From DATJGR01 sp041739525 (GTDB lineage Bacteria > Pseudomonadota > Gammaproteobacteria > Pseudomonadales > Azotimanducaceae): a DNA stretch of 64,000 bases. The stretch is taken from the NCBI GenBank assembly GCA_041739525.1, contig JBGSNQ010000158.1, positions 62,001-126,000 of the forward strand, given 5' to 3'. Under the pieces are notes generated by a model that had not been told where the DNA came from, did not search any database, and saw nothing but the letters and a program-made list of their open reading frames with translations. Position numbers and translations under genes: made by a program. The stretch's first letter is position 1, and every line of letters starts with the position of its first letter. Shown one piece after another: positions 43,097 through 52,323 of this stretch.

Positions 43097-45427
43097 GTGA
43101 ATATCTCGCGCCTCACGCTAACCGTTTTAATCATGTACTACGGCGCGCTCGCCAACGCCGCGGATCGGCCGACCGACTCATATCGGGTTGGCGGTCTCGA
43201 GCAGCCGGCCGAAATTCTCATCGACGAATGGGGAGTTCCGCACATTTATGCGAACACCCATTACGACGCGTTCTTCGTACAAGGTTTTAACGCGGCACGC
43301 GACCGCCTGTGGCAAATCGATTCGTGGCGTCGACGTGGCTTGGGGCAATTGTCAGAGGTTCTCGGGCCAGCGTACGCAGCGCAGGATCGCGCATCGCGGC
43401 TATTCCTATATCGCGGTGACATGTACCGCGAATGGCTCGCATACGGTTCCGACTCGAAGCGGATTGCAGAGTCATTCGTGGCTGGTATCAACGCGTTTGT
43501 CGATTTGACGGAGGTGCAACCGGCGCTGCTGCCTCCCGAGTTCGGAGTTCTCGGCTACAAGCCGTCGCACTGGTCGTCGGCCGATGTGGTGCGCATTCGC
43601 AGCAACGGGTTGTGGAGGAACCTGACGAGTGAAGTCGAACGCGCGCGAATCCTGTGCTCGTTCCCGGTCTCCATAGATGCGTTACACAAGAAGCTCGAGC
43701 CCTCATGGAACTTGTCGGTCCCAACGGGTCTCGACCCTTGCAACGTGCCGGCCAACGCCCTTGACGTGTATTTGCTGGCCAAAGCACCTGTTTCGTTTAC
43801 GACTCCTTTCAACGCGGTTTCCCAGGCGCGCGACATCGAACATCTGACCGGCATCGGAAGCAACAACTGGGTCGTGTCACCGCAACGAACCGATTCCGGT
43901 AGACCAATCCTCGCGAACGATCCGCACCGCAGCCACGCGGTCCCATCGTTGCGCTATGCCGCACAGCTCGTTGCACCGGGGCTGAACGTGATCGGAGCTG
44001 GCGAACCCGCTCTGCCCGGCATTTCCATCGGCCACAACGAACGCATCGCGTTCGGGCTCACGATTTTCCCGATCGATCAGGAAGATCTCTACGTTTACGA
44101 AACGCGGCCGGGGGCGCCGAACGAATATCGATATCGAGATCACTGGGAACCGATGACGGTGGTCGAAGAAAGACTCGTCGTACGCGATGCGCCTCCGCAA
44201 ACGACTCAGTTGAAATTCACCCGACATGGACCGGTGATCTTCGAAGATGCCAAGAATCACCGTGCATATGCCGCGCGAGTGGGTTGGCTTGACGCAGGCA
44301 TGTCGCCCTACTTCGGCAGTATCGAATACATGCGTGCAAGAGACTGGCGAGAATTCACGGCAGCGCTGAATCGTTGGGGAGCACCATCAGAGAATCAAGT
44401 GTATGCCGACATCGATGGCAACATTGGCTACAAACCCGTTGGGCTGTTTCCGAAACGTACGAACTGGGATGGGCTCTTACCTGTGCCCGGCGATGGGCGC
44501 TACGAGTGGGATGGCTACTTCGACATGGACGCCCTTCCCGAAGAGTTCAACCCGGATCGGGGATTCATTGCTACAGCCAATGCGATGAATCTGCCGGCTA
44601 ACTATCCGATCGCCGAACGACGCATCGGTTTCGAGTGGTCGGCACCCTGGCGCGCGCTCCGATTGAACGAGGTGCTCGCGGCGCAGCCGCATCACGGCTT
44701 TGCCGATTCGATTGCACTGCAGCGCGACTACACGTCGTTGTTAGCCCGCGAACTGATCAGCCGGTTGCCGGCAGGTGACGCTCCTGCCGTATCGATGCTC
44801 CGCAGCTGGGACGGCGTGCTGTCGCCGAACTCCCCGGCCGCCGCACTGTATGTGATCTGGTATTACCGCACCTTCGTTCCTGAACTTGCAGCATGGGCCG
44901 CGCCCGCGGCAGTTCCGTTGATTCAACCGCTCGATTCTCTGTCGGTGCTGGATTTGCTGGATGCGCACGGCGACGAACTGACCGGGCTCATGGACACAAC
45001 ACTGGCACGAGCCTGGCAGCAGACACAGCAGTTGCTCGGCGACGACCCAGCACAGTGGCAATGGGGCACGCTGCATCAAACGAATTTCCGACACCCGCTG
45101 CTCGACAGATTCGAAAGCAACCTGGCTGCCAAGGCCGAGATGAAATCGTATCCGCGCGGCGGCGATGGCAATTCGCCGAACAACACCTCATTCGACGGAA
45201 AGGACTTCGAGGTTACGTCAGGAGCATCGTGGCGGATGGTTCTCGATGTCGGCAGATGGGACGACGCTCGAATGACGAACGCGCCCGGCCAATCTGGCGA
45301 CCCACGAAGTCAGTTCTACTCGAACTTGCTCGAAGGATGGGCAACTGATCAGAGTTTTCCGCTGCTGTATTCACGAGCAGCGATCGAGCCGCACGTCGTC
45401 AGAGTGATTCGGCTTTCGCCCGAGTGA
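43097..45427 (+). CDS. Penicillin acylase-family Ntn hydrolase
   Basis: The 776-residue periplasmic precursor has a signal peptide (MNISRLTLTVLIMYYGALANA) and an alpha chain. The cleavage site is G254-S255 in GIGSNNW, where S255 becomes the N-terminal nucleophile after self-cleavage. NDPHRSHAVPSLRY, GEPALPGISIGHNERIAFGLT and PSENQVYADIDGNIGYKPVGLFP are typical. Members include penicillin G acylases, AHL lactone acylases and aculeacin acylases, so quorum-signal degradation is possible. The start is a GTG. It is divergent from the exopolysaccharide genes and its end overlaps the convergent SAM hydrolase-like gene by 29 bases. Confidence 0.9.
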   Translation: MNISRLTLTVLIMYYGALANAADRPTDSYRVGGLEQPAEILIDEWGVPHIYANTHYDAFFVQGFNAARDRLWQIDSWRRRGLGQLSEVLGPAYAAQDRASRLFLYRGDMYREWLAYGSDSKRIAESFVAGINAFVDLTEVQPALLPPEFGVLGYKPSHWSSADVVRIRSNGLWRNLTSEVERARILCSFPVSIDALHKKLEPSWNLSVPTGLDPCNVPANALDVYLLAKAPVSFTTPFNAVSQARDIEHLTGIGSNNWVVSPQRTDSGRPILANDPHRSHAVPSLRYAAQLVAPGLNVIGAGEPALPGISIGHNERIAFGLTIFPIDQEDLYVYETRPGAPNEYRYRDHWEPMTVVEERLVVRDAPPQTTQLKFTRHGPVIFEDAKNHRAYAARVGWLDAGMSPYFGSIEYMRARDWREFTAALNRWGAPSENQVYADIDGNIGYKPVGLFPKRTNWDGLLPVPGDGRYEWDGYFDMDALPEEFNPDRGFIATANAMNLPANYPIAERRIGFEWSAPWRALRLNEVLAAQPHHGFADSIALQRDYTSLLARELISRLPAGDAPAVSMLRSWDGVLSPNSPAAALYVIWYYRTFVPELAAWAAPAAVPLIQPLDSLSVLDLLDAHGDELTGLMDTTLARAWQQTQQLLGDDPAQWQWGTLHQTNFRHPLLDRFESNLAAKAEMKSYPRGGDGNSPNNTSFDGKDFEVTSGASWRMVLDVGRWDDARMTNAPGQSGDPRSQFYSNLLEGWATDQSFPLLYSRAAIEPHVVRVIRLSPE

Positions 45428-46328
45428 TTTCGATGCGCCAGGTTGGTCCCGCGGCGACGTGATAGGTGCCAGCGAAGTCCTTCTGGTTGATCGCTACCGC
45501 GAGCATGCCAACGCTGTTCGCATAGAGCAGCGGTTCACCAATTGCGACATCGCCGAACGTATGCGCGTACTTGGCCGTCAACGTGACCTTCGGTTTGCCT
45601 GCCTCCGTAATCGTCAGCGTTACGGCCTCGCCACGACGAATCTTCAATGCCTCGAGAGCTGACGCCGGGATGTTCGTCCATACGTTCCCGTATTGAGGAT
45701 CGAGAACCGGAATACCACCGTAGATGTGGTCGGAGTCTTGCCTCGGCTTTTCATACTCTATGGATACAAGCTCTTCTCGTAGCGGACCGACAGCGTCGAA
45801 CGCAAGTTTTCCACTCGCGAGCAATGCACCCACGTATGCGTATAAGTCGCGACCATGGAACGTGTATGAACCTTCCGAGCCGGGCAGCCGATGTTTGCTC
45901 TCATCGATCTCACGTACGGCTGCGACCCCAACTCTCTCCGCAACGAGCGTGAGCGTGCCGTTGTCGGGCGTAACGATCGTCTGGCCGCTCTTCAAGCGCG
46001 CTACCACCGACTTTCGCGAGGTGCCCACTCCCGGATCGACGACAGACACGAACACCGTTCGCGCCGGCCAATAATCGATGACTGCGTTCAATCGATACGC
46101 CGCTTCCCAGATGTTGTAGGAGGGGATTTCGTGAGTGAGATCATCGACAGTCAGCTCCTGATCGACGGAGCGAATCACGCCGCGCATCGCCGCGACCGCC
46201 TGGTCCTTCAAGCCGAAATCGGTTTGAAGCACGACGATTCCGTCAGTATCCGCACCTCGCGCGGACGGCGCGCCACTGGCAAGAGCGAGGAGCGTGAAGG
46301 CTATCGCAAGTAGGGCGTTGTTCGACAT
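45399..46328 (-). CDS. SAM hydroxide adenosyltransferase-like protein with signal peptide
   Basis: The 309-residue protein belongs to the DUF62 family (SAM hydrolase, chlorinase and fluorinase relatives). It has QTDFGLKDQAVAAMRGVI near the start, FVSVVDPGVGTSRKSVV with the conserved aspartate and arginine, the TPDNGTLTLV strand and SYTFHGRDLYAYVGA. Cytoplasmic relatives split SAM to adenosine and methionine. Here an N-terminal signal peptide (LLAIAFTLLALASGAPSARG) predicts export, so the substrate in the periplasm is a puzzle. ATG 46328 gives the signal peptide; a longer frame upstream is not supported. Confidence 0.87.
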   Translation of the reverse strand: MSNNALLAIAFTLLALASGAPSARGADTDGIVVLQTDFGLKDQAVAAMRGVIRSVDQELTVDDLTHEIPSYNIWEAAYRLNAVIDYWPARTVFVSVVDPGVGTSRKSVVARLKSGQTIVTPDNGTLTLVAERVGVAAVREIDESKHRLPGSEGSYTFHGRDLYAYVGALLASGKLAFDAVGPLREELVSIEYEKPRQDSDHIYGGIPVLDPQYGNVWTNIPASALEALKIRRGEAVTLTITEAGKPKVTLTAKYAHTFGDVAIGEPLLYANSVGMLAVAINQKDFAGTYHVAAGPTWRIEITRAKAESL

Positions 46329-46395
46329 GCGCGCGACGATACCGGATGGATTCCTCGATTGCGAGGCGCCGAACCGAACCCTAGACTCGGCCGCC

Positions 46396-46806
46396 ATGAG
46401 CGACGACGAATCGACTCCTCCGCAACCGCATCACGATGCACGCGCACGTTTGGTGTGGGAACTCCTGGTGTTCCATCTGAAGCTCGCCACCGAAGCCATC
46501 CGCGACATCTTCCTCAGTCCCGTTTCGATCATCGCCGTGATCGTGGGCCTGGTAGCGGGGGGCGACAAACCCGATCTGTACTTCCGTCGTGTGCAGCGCT
46601 TCGGGCGCAGATCGGATCTATGGATCAACGTGTTCGGTGCGCATCATCGTGGACCAAGCGCCGATGAAATCGTACGGCCCATCGAAGAGTCGCTGCTGGC
46701 GCAAACACGCCGAGGCGGACGCTTCGAGCGTGGTGCAAGCCAGGTGAATCAGCTTCTGGATGCCGTCAACAAGAAGAGCGTCAAGCCGCGCGACGAAGAG
46801 CACTGA
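46396..46806 (+). CDS. Hypothetical protein with one membrane segment
   Basis: The 136-residue protein has an acidic start, a helix, one hydrophobic segment (LSPVSIIAVIVGLVAGG, about 40-57) and a basic soluble tail (FRRVQRFGRRSDLWINVFG). I do not recognise the family, though proteins of this layout are often found in gammaproteobacteria. It is divergent from the SAM hydrolase-like gene (67 bases) and convergent with the DUF1631-like gene (10 bases). The start at 46396 is the first methionine that gives a sensible N-terminus. Function unknown. Confidence 0.65.
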   Translation: MSDDESTPPQPHHDARARLVWELLVFHLKLATEAIRDIFLSPVSIIAVIVGLVAGGDKPDLYFRRVQRFGRRSDLWINVFGAHHRGPSADEIVRPIEESLLAQTRRGGRFERGASQVNQLLDAVNKKSVKPRDEEH

Positions 46807-46816
46807 TGATTGCGCG

Positions 46817-47452
46817 CTACGCGCGTGACGCGATGTCCATCTCGTCGACGGTTTCGAAGCCTTCGCTGTGCAGACGCAGATTGCAGTGTCCGTAGATGTT
46901 GCCCAATCCATCAAGCACGAATCGACTGAACAAGTCCTGCACGATTTCGATCGACGCGTGATCGAGCTTCAGAGTTCTGCACGAGACCACAAAGGCGCGC
47001 GCGACCCGTCGCGGTGCGATCGGCACGTTCTGTCCGCCTTTGAACGGTCTGCCAGTCGCTCCCTCCGCGCGTTCGGCGATGCATTGCAGTACACCAGCAA
47101 AGTGCGAACTGCTCTTCTCCGCCATGCGCATGATCAGCTTGTCCAGTTCCTGACCGGTTGCGCTATCCGCTTCGAGCGACTCGTCCTGGTCGAACCATAG
47201 CCCGCGATATCGATCCATCGAGCGGGCAAAGGCCTTTACGAGGCCGGTACGGCGAAACCGCAGTTCACGCATCAGATCAAAGCAGCGACGACGCTGTCCT
47301 TCGTCACCGGTTCTATAGGCCAACTCGAAGAGTCCGTCTTCGATGTTGCTGTAGAACCCGTCGATCAACCGAAGCAGTTCGCCTGTAACGTTGTGGTGCA
47401 ACGCGTTCAGAACCGCTTCGGGGTCTCTCCTGTGTTCCTGCCCTGCCACCAC
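46817..47452 (-). CDS. Short DUF1631-like protein
   Basis: The 211-residue protein resembles the N-terminal part of the DUF1631 family, with GELLRLIDGFYSNIEDGLFELAYRTGDEGQRRRCFDLMRELRFRR, then a helical region ending DLFSRFVLDGLGNIYGHCN. Full-length DUF1631 proteins are some 700 residues with a C-terminal PilZ-like part, so this is a stand-alone N-terminal domain, either a truncated paralogue or a natural short form. The start is GTG. The region upstream (47453-47630) is AT-rich and may hold its promoter. No catalytic motif can be seen. Confidence 0.7.
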   Translation of the reverse strand: MVAGQEHRRDPEAVLNALHHNVTGELLRLIDGFYSNIEDGLFELAYRTGDEGQRRRCFDLMRELRFRRTGLVKAFARSMDRYRGLWFDQDESLEADSATGQELDKLIMRMAEKSSSHFAGVLQCIAERAEGATGRPFKGGQNVPIAPRRVARAFVVSCRTLKLDHASIEIVQDLFSRFVLDGLGNIYGHCNLRLHSEGFETVDEMDIASRA

Positions 47453-47630
47453 TGGTTCCTCCCTTACGGCCCCGGCGACTCGATCTGCGGAGAGTTTATG
47501 GCGATGAGCGGTAGCGTGGATTGACTCAGTGGTCAGACAGAGCGAGACCTGGTTCGCGAAGCGACAAGCTGGCTTCGAAGTCGCAACAAACGATCAATTC
47601 CAATTCTAGATATATAACGTAATCTATTGT

Positions 47631-48140
47631 CTAGATTAGAGTTATTCGGGCGTTTACCAATCCCGGTTCGTTTTGTGAATCGATGGAGATCTGCTTCACC
47701 GCTACATGATCGGTTTGCTCTAAATCGGCGATCCACGCGATCAACGCATCGAACGATTGATTTTGTAGCACCACCGAGATTCCACCCGCTTCCGGTTGAT
47801 ACCGCAGCAGTTGGAGACCGGCACGTGCTGCGGAATTCGCGACGACAGTAGGAAGGGAACCTGACTCACGAGTGGCGTCCGCTCGCTGCCCTGCCGCTTT
47901 CGCCTCGTTCTCATGCAAACGCATCCAGTCAAGCACCGCCAGCTGGCGCCGGTACAGGGCGTCCGCGCGATTGCTCCACTCGCTCAACGGACTCCAAACG
48001 CCGGTGTACAACACTGCGACCACCAGGCCCGCCACGAGCGCGGTCACCATCGTTCGCTCGTTAGCTTGTAGTGCGAAGAACCAGCGACCGGCGCTGGAAC
48101 CACGGAATGCACTATCGAGTCGGTTCCACATTTCAACCAC
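47631..48140 (-). CDS. gspM: Type II secretion protein GspM
   Basis: The 169-residue protein has a short cytoplasmic start, one membrane segment (MVTALVAGLVVAVLYTGVWSPL) and a periplasmic coiled region followed by a ferredoxin-like domain, as in GspM. It binds GspL and helps anchor the secretion ATPase to the inner-membrane platform. It is the last gene of the gsp operon and overlaps gspL by eight bases. No gspN or gspC follows. The next 178 bases hold no gene. Confidence 0.88.
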   Translation of the reverse strand: MVEMWNRLDSAFRGSSAGRWFFALQANERTMVTALVAGLVVAVLYTGVWSPLSEWSNRADALYRRQLAVLDWMRLHENEAKAAGQRADATRESGSLPTVVANSAARAGLQLLRYQPEAGGISVVLQNQSFDALIAWIADLEQTDHVAVKQISIDSQNEPGLVNARITLI

Positions 48141-49392
48141 CCTTCAAACGAACGCGCGCGTGCACCTGCTGATCCTGTTGCTCCGCCGAACTCACGTCGA
48201 CGGAGACCCCCTCTTTGGTCCACGCGGCCTTCAGCGTTTCAAGAGCTTCGAAGCCTGCGACCGCCACTTCGGCACCCAATTCGGAACGCCCATCATTGAA
48301 GTTGATACTGCGCAACTGTGCGCCGGGGTTCGCAGCAAGTCCGTTCGCGAGATGTCCGAGTAGCAACAGAAATGACGACTCAGATGCGCCGCGGGCACCT
48401 ATCCGAGAACTCATCTGCGTGTACACGTCCTTTCCGGGGATGCGTCGCTCGTTGGGGAAGTAGGTCTTGTAACGCGACTCGATCTGCTCGGTCAGCGCTG
48501 CGGCGCGATGCGATGCCCACACCCCACGAATTGCCTCGCTGGCAACCAGCACTACAAGCCAGATGCCGATCAGCGCGGCAACGGCGCGCCAACGCAACCA
48601 GGCGCCGCTGGCCTGCTTCGGCGGCGAGAGTGTGCCTTGCAACAGATTGATGGCCGCGGGCTTTCCCGGAAATGCGGCGGCCAGATGCGCAAGCACCGTG
48701 ACGTCGCTGTCGGTATCTATCCACTCCACCGAATGCTCGGTTGCCTGGGATACCTCGGCGCGCATGATCTCGGGGACACGCCCATTCACCGCAACGAATC
48801 GAATCCCCGGCGCTTCAGCTGTCGCAGCCAGAGATTCGAGTGCGAGCTTGAGCGCATCCGACTCGATCGCGGCAACCTGGTCGACCGACCTGACTAGCAC
48901 ACGGTCGTCATCGAACAACAGTGTCGCCTCGCCCTTCATAGACGGTAGCAACGCCGCATCGGCGGTCGCGTAGCCCGCAACTAGCCCGTGTTTGGCGAGT
49001 GCTTCGAGCCAGTTCTGGAGTACCCCGCGCTCGATCAGGACGACGTCGACGGGCTCGCCGCGACGTATCGGTCCTGATGCAATGTGCATCGCATCGATAT
49101 CGCCGGCGACGAATTCCTCTACGACATACGGCAATGCGCGGCGCATCTGTCCGACCGTTCTGCCGGGAACGGTGCAGCGAATCGACAAGCAGTGTTCAGT
49201 GGGCACCAGCAAAACTATGTCGGATGGGTCCCGCAGAGTCTTCAGATCGACCAGTCGCTCCAGCATGTTCAAATCGCCGGAACCCTGGCTGACGAGTTCA
49301 CCGGAACGGTCGAGCAACAGCCACGCCAGCGACATCAGTTCGTGAGAACCGGCGCTCCTAGACGACGCTGCAATGCGGATGAACAGTCGCAT
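48133..49392 (-). CDS. gspL: Type II secretion protein GspL
   Basis: The 419-residue protein has an actin-like cytoplasmic half (1-270) that should bind GspE, one membrane segment (LRWRAVAALIGIWLVVLVASEAI) and a periplasmic ferredoxin-like domain that pairs with GspM. VLLVPTEHCLSIRCTVPG is the typical early motif. It links the ATPase to the inner-membrane complex. Its ATG shares one base with the gspK stop (TGATG). Confidence 0.9.
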   Translation of the reverse strand: MRLFIRIAASSRSAGSHELMSLAWLLLDRSGELVSQGSGDLNMLERLVDLKTLRDPSDIVLLVPTEHCLSIRCTVPGRTVGQMRRALPYVVEEFVAGDIDAMHIASGPIRRGEPVDVVLIERGVLQNWLEALAKHGLVAGYATADAALLPSMKGEATLLFDDDRVLVRSVDQVAAIESDALKLALESLAATAEAPGIRFVAVNGRVPEIMRAEVSQATEHSVEWIDTDSDVTVLAHLAAAFPGKPAAINLLQGTLSPPKQASGAWLRWRAVAALIGIWLVVLVASEAIRGVWASHRAAALTEQIESRYKTYFPNERRIPGKDVYTQMSSRIGARGASESSFLLLLGHLANGLAANPGAQLRSINFNDGRSELGAEVAVAGFEALETLKAAWTKEGVSVDVSSAEQQDQQVHARVRLKGG

Positions 49393-50384
49393 CAGCTCTT
49401 TCCGCCCTTCTCGCTGTTGTCGTTCGCACTGTCAGCGGCTTCTTGCGCTTCCACAATGGACGGCAAACGTTTTCCGAAATCGCGGGACAGCAGCGTGATG
49501 CGTCCAGTCGTCGGATCGCGATAGACCTCGCTCGTCAGTTCCGTGCGAAAGCCGTCGATCTCGGCGCGGGCATGAATTTCGAAATAGCTACTGACCACCG
49601 CCATTGCGTCCACACTGTCACTCAGCTCCGGAACTTCGGCTAGCAGCACGCTGACGTCTTCGTAATGGCGGTCGGATTGTACCAGCGTTTCGATTTGGGT
49701 CGGCGAAACGCGGGATGACAACGCTTCCAACGACGGTGCGTTCGCAGTATTTACGTTGATCTTGAGAATCGGTGTCGGCAACACCGTCACATATGGAAGC
49801 AGCCGTGCCAGTTGCTCCGCATCGAGAAGGCTCAGCAACGCCAGTTCGGAGGTACTTGCGGCCAACTGGTTCGCGGTTCGAAACGGTGGTGTTGCCACGA
49901 GGTATGTTCCGTCTTCCGCCCCGAAGCCGGCCGCTTCACTGTCGGCGTCGACCCAGTCGCGCCAGGTATCTGCAACGATGGGATCGATCCCCAGCGAACC
50001 AAGCAGCGTCTTGAACCGCGTGAGATTCTTCGACGTGCCCTCTCCTGCCAGCGAGTTGAGGTTGAATCGACGGTCGAGGTCCTCGATGGATACCTCGAGC
50101 GTACCGGCTTCGATATCGAAAGGCACCGCCGGCACAGCCCACGGTTCCGTCAACGTATCGAGCAGCCGACTCTCGGGGCGATTCCAGTCGTCATAGAGCA
50201 ACTGCCGCGCATAGGCCTCTGCGCCGAGCGCGTAAGCCAGCGATTGATCCGCGCGTATCACCTGACGCGTTTGCGCGACGACCAAGGACTGCTGCGTCAT
50301 CAGGTGGTACATCAGCGCCGTGACGAGCGCGACGACCAGCAGAATGCTGATCAATGCCACACCACGCTGATTGCGAGCCGTCAT
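49392..50384 (-). CDS. gspK: Type II secretion minor pseudopilin GspK
   Basis: The 330-residue protein starts with a short leader and RGVALISILLVVALVTALMY, the prepilin signal typical of GspK, which lacks the Glu at position 5 found in other pilins. Two helix-hairpin-helix-like segments (NVNTANAPSLEALSS, FNLNSLAGEG) are also characteristic. It caps the pseudopilus tip with GspI and GspJ. The start at 50384 overlaps the gspJ stop by four bases (ATGA); a longer frame would extend into gspJ. Confidence 0.92.
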   Translation of the reverse strand: MTARNQRGVALISILLVVALVTALMYHLMTQQSLVVAQTRQVIRADQSLAYALGAEAYARQLLYDDWNRPESRLLDTLTEPWAVPAVPFDIEAGTLEVSIEDLDRRFNLNSLAGEGTSKNLTRFKTLLGSLGIDPIVADTWRDWVDADSEAAGFGAEDGTYLVATPPFRTANQLAASTSELALLSLLDAEQLARLLPYVTVLPTPILKINVNTANAPSLEALSSRVSPTQIETLVQSDRHYEDVSVLLAEVPELSDSVDAMAVVSSYFEIHARAEIDGFRTELTSEVYRDPTTGRITLLSRDFGKRLPSIVEAQEAADSANDNSEKGGKS

Positions 50385-51016
50385 GGTGCAGGTGTACCGG
50401 CGGCCGACGGTGAAACGAACGGTGGCGGCACGTCCCACAAGCGCGTGATCTCACCAAACCGCGCAACGGTGAAGCGAATCTGTATCGCCGCCAGCTTCGC
50501 GGAGGGATCCGAATCGAGATCGCCACCCAACGGCCAGAACGCGTGCTCATTACCGCTTACGTCTATGGCACGAACCTCCACGCCGCTGACGTCATGCAAC
50601 AGTTCCTGAATGACGGGTTCCGTGTCCTCTGCACGATCGAGCACGTTCCAGTAATAGCGATACAGGATGTCGTCGCGCGCCACATACGCGACGCGCTGCA
50701 TTTCGCTGCGTCGCTGACCGAGCGGATTCCTCCAGCCGTTACGCGTCAGTTCCAATGCGATGTCGGAACCGATTCGCATGGCTGGCAGTTGGTCGCCCAT
50801 TTCGTCGCGCACCGACCTAGGAGCAATCTCCAGCACGTCGCGTTGCATCAACTGCATCGCGCGCTGCAGTTCGCCAAGGCGCTCGCCGCGTGCAATCGAG
50901 ATCTTGTGCACGTCGAGCACTCTCGAAACCATCTGGCTGGACATCAATCCAAGCACCGCGAACACCGCGAGTGCTACGAGCATTTCGAGCAGCGTGAAGC
51001 CGAGTTGACGGCGCAC
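50381..51016 (-). CDS. gspJ: Type II secretion minor pseudopilin GspJ
   Basis: The 211-residue prepilin starts at GTG 51016 with a short basic leader and LGFTLLEMLVALAVFAVLGLMSS, cut before the F by the prepilin peptidase. LQRAMQLMQRDVLEIAPRSVRDE and WNVLDRAEDTEPVIQELLHDVSG are typical of GspJ. It is a member of the tip complex. It lies five bases after gspI. The longer open frame upstream runs through gspI and is not used. Confidence 0.92.
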   Translation of the reverse strand: MRRQLGFTLLEMLVALAVFAVLGLMSSQMVSRVLDVHKISIARGERLGELQRAMQLMQRDVLEIAPRSVRDEMGDQLPAMRIGSDIALELTRNGWRNPLGQRRSEMQRVAYVARDDILYRYYWNVLDRAEDTEPVIQELLHDVSGVEVRAIDVSGNEHAFWPLGGDLDSDPSAKLAAIQIRFTVARFGEITRLWDVPPPFVSPSAAGTPAP

Positions 51017-51021
51017 GAGTC

Positions 51022-51396
51022 TCAGTACCGTCCGATGAAGCCGGTGAGGGACTCGAGCGAAGCATCGGGGGTTTCCGCATGAGAAACGCCGATATCGGCC
51101 CGGCGCAACCACGGATTCACCGTGTCGCTGATGCGAATCTCCACACGCCAGTCGCGACCACCCATCGTCACCTGCCGATCCACCGTCCCGGTCGGCATCG
51201 GTGTTTCGCTATTGGTGCGCGAGATGCGCAATGCGGCAAGTTCGTTTTCGGCGACCCACAACGCGAGCGTCCGCTCCTCGAGCGCACCGAGGTGTCGGAT
51301 CGCATCACCGCTGCGGGTGTATACGGTTAGAGCAACGACCGCGAAGATCGCGACGGCGATCAACAGTTCGATCAGAGTAAACCCGCGCTCAGTCAC
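51022..51396 (-). CDS. gspI: Type II secretion minor pseudopilin GspI
   Basis: The 124-residue protein starts at GTG 51396 (overlapping the gspH stop as GTGA) with RGFTLIELLIAVAIFAVVALTVY. LEERTLALWVAENELAALR is the usual GspI region after the helix. It begins assembly of the pseudopilus tip with GspJ and GspK. A longer frame in track with gspH would bury the prepilin leader and is rejected. Confidence 0.92.
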   Translation of the reverse strand: MTERGFTLIELLIAVAIFAVVALTVYTRSGDAIRHLGALEERTLALWVAENELAALRISRTNSETPMPTGTVDRQVTMGGRDWRVEIRISDTVNPWLRRADIGVSHAETPDASLESLTGFIGRY

Positions 51397-51890
51397 GCGC
51401 TGCGCTGCGCGCTCGTGCGGGAAAGGCCGTCTGAATTGACTCGCCACGGATCCGACTTCCATTGCGGGGTGATCTCGATTTCGAAGGGCGTTTGTTCACC
51501 GCTGGAGAACATGATGATGTTCGGCGCCCCTTCGTTGCCCTTCTCCCCGGGCATGGTCAGCTGATCGACCTTGACGGACAGCGTCATGTCAGCAGTTTTT
51601 CTAGGATGAAACGGGCCGTTCTTCTGTTCGACCCAGCTGTGTGTCAGCGGATTGAAAACGAGAAACTGATAGCCGTTCGCAGTGATCGCGACGCCCCATT
51701 CCTCATTGCGCTGAACCGCCTCCGATCGCGCCATCTCGATCAATGCAGCCAGACGCTCCGCTTCGGTTCGAAGGTTCTGTTCGCGGTCTGAGCCAACGAA
51801 GCCGAGCACAACAGTGCTCGCGAGTATTCCAATGATCACCACCACCACGAGCATCTCGATCAGCGTGAAGCCGTGGTTGCGCTGATTCAT
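51393..51890 (-). CDS. gspH: Type II secretion minor pseudopilin GspH
   Basis: The 165-residue prepilin has a short leader ending in HG followed by FTLIEMLVVVVIIGILASTVVL. A GspH-type beta domain with ERLAALIEMARSEAVQRNEEWGVAI follows. GspH links the major pilin body to the tip. The gene overlaps gspG by four bases (ATGA) and gspI by four. Confidence 0.92.
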   Translation of the reverse strand: MNQRNHGFTLIEMLVVVVIIGILASTVVLGFVGSDREQNLRTEAERLAALIEMARSEAVQRNEEWGVAITANGYQFLVFNPLTHSWVEQKNGPFHPRKTADMTLSVKVDQLTMPGEKGNEGAPNIIMFSSGEQTPFEIEITPQWKSDPWRVNSDGLSRTSAQRSA

Positions 51891-52321
51891 AGCAGTTCGT
51901 AATGAATGTCAGCCGCCTTGCCCTCGCCACCTTCCACGCTGTCCGCTCCGAGCGAATACAACTCAAAGCCGTCGCCGGTATTGACATAGACGATCGGCAT
52001 TCCCCAAGGGTCCGTCGGCACCTTCTTGAGGTAGCCGTTCGGATTGAAGTTCTTCGCCTCCGGAAAACCGCTCGGCTTCGTCACCAACGCCTGAAGACCC
52101 TGGTCGGTGGACGGGTAGTGGAAGTTGTCGAGTTTGTACATCTCGAGCGCGTTGGCCACGGCACGAAGATCGTTCTTCACCGCAGTCGCACGCGCCTGAT
52201 CGTCGCGACCTACTACGTTCGGAATGATCAACGCGCCGAGGATGCCGATGATGACGACCACTACCATGATCTCGATCAGCGTAAAGCCGGCGGCGTGTGT
52301 TCGACGTGTGTTTCGATTCAT
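51887..52321 (-). CDS. gspG: Type II secretion major pseudopilin GspG
   Basis: The 144-residue major pseudopilin has a leader ending AAG, then FTLIEIMVVVVIIGILGALIIPNV. The typical segments KNDLRAVANALEMYKLDNFHYPSTDQGLQALV and DPWGMPIVYVNTGDGFELYSLGADSVEGGEG follow; the last contains the calcium-binding loop. It builds the pseudopilus that pushes substrates through the outer-membrane secretin. It lies two bases after gspF. Confidence 0.95.
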   Translation of the reverse strand: MNRNTRRTHAAGFTLIEIMVVVVIIGILGALIIPNVVGRDDQARATAVKNDLRAVANALEMYKLDNFHYPSTDQGLQALVTKPSGFPEAKNFNPNGYLKKVPTDPWGMPIVYVNTGDGFELYSLGADSVEGGEGKAADIHYELL

Positions 52322-52323
52322 CG

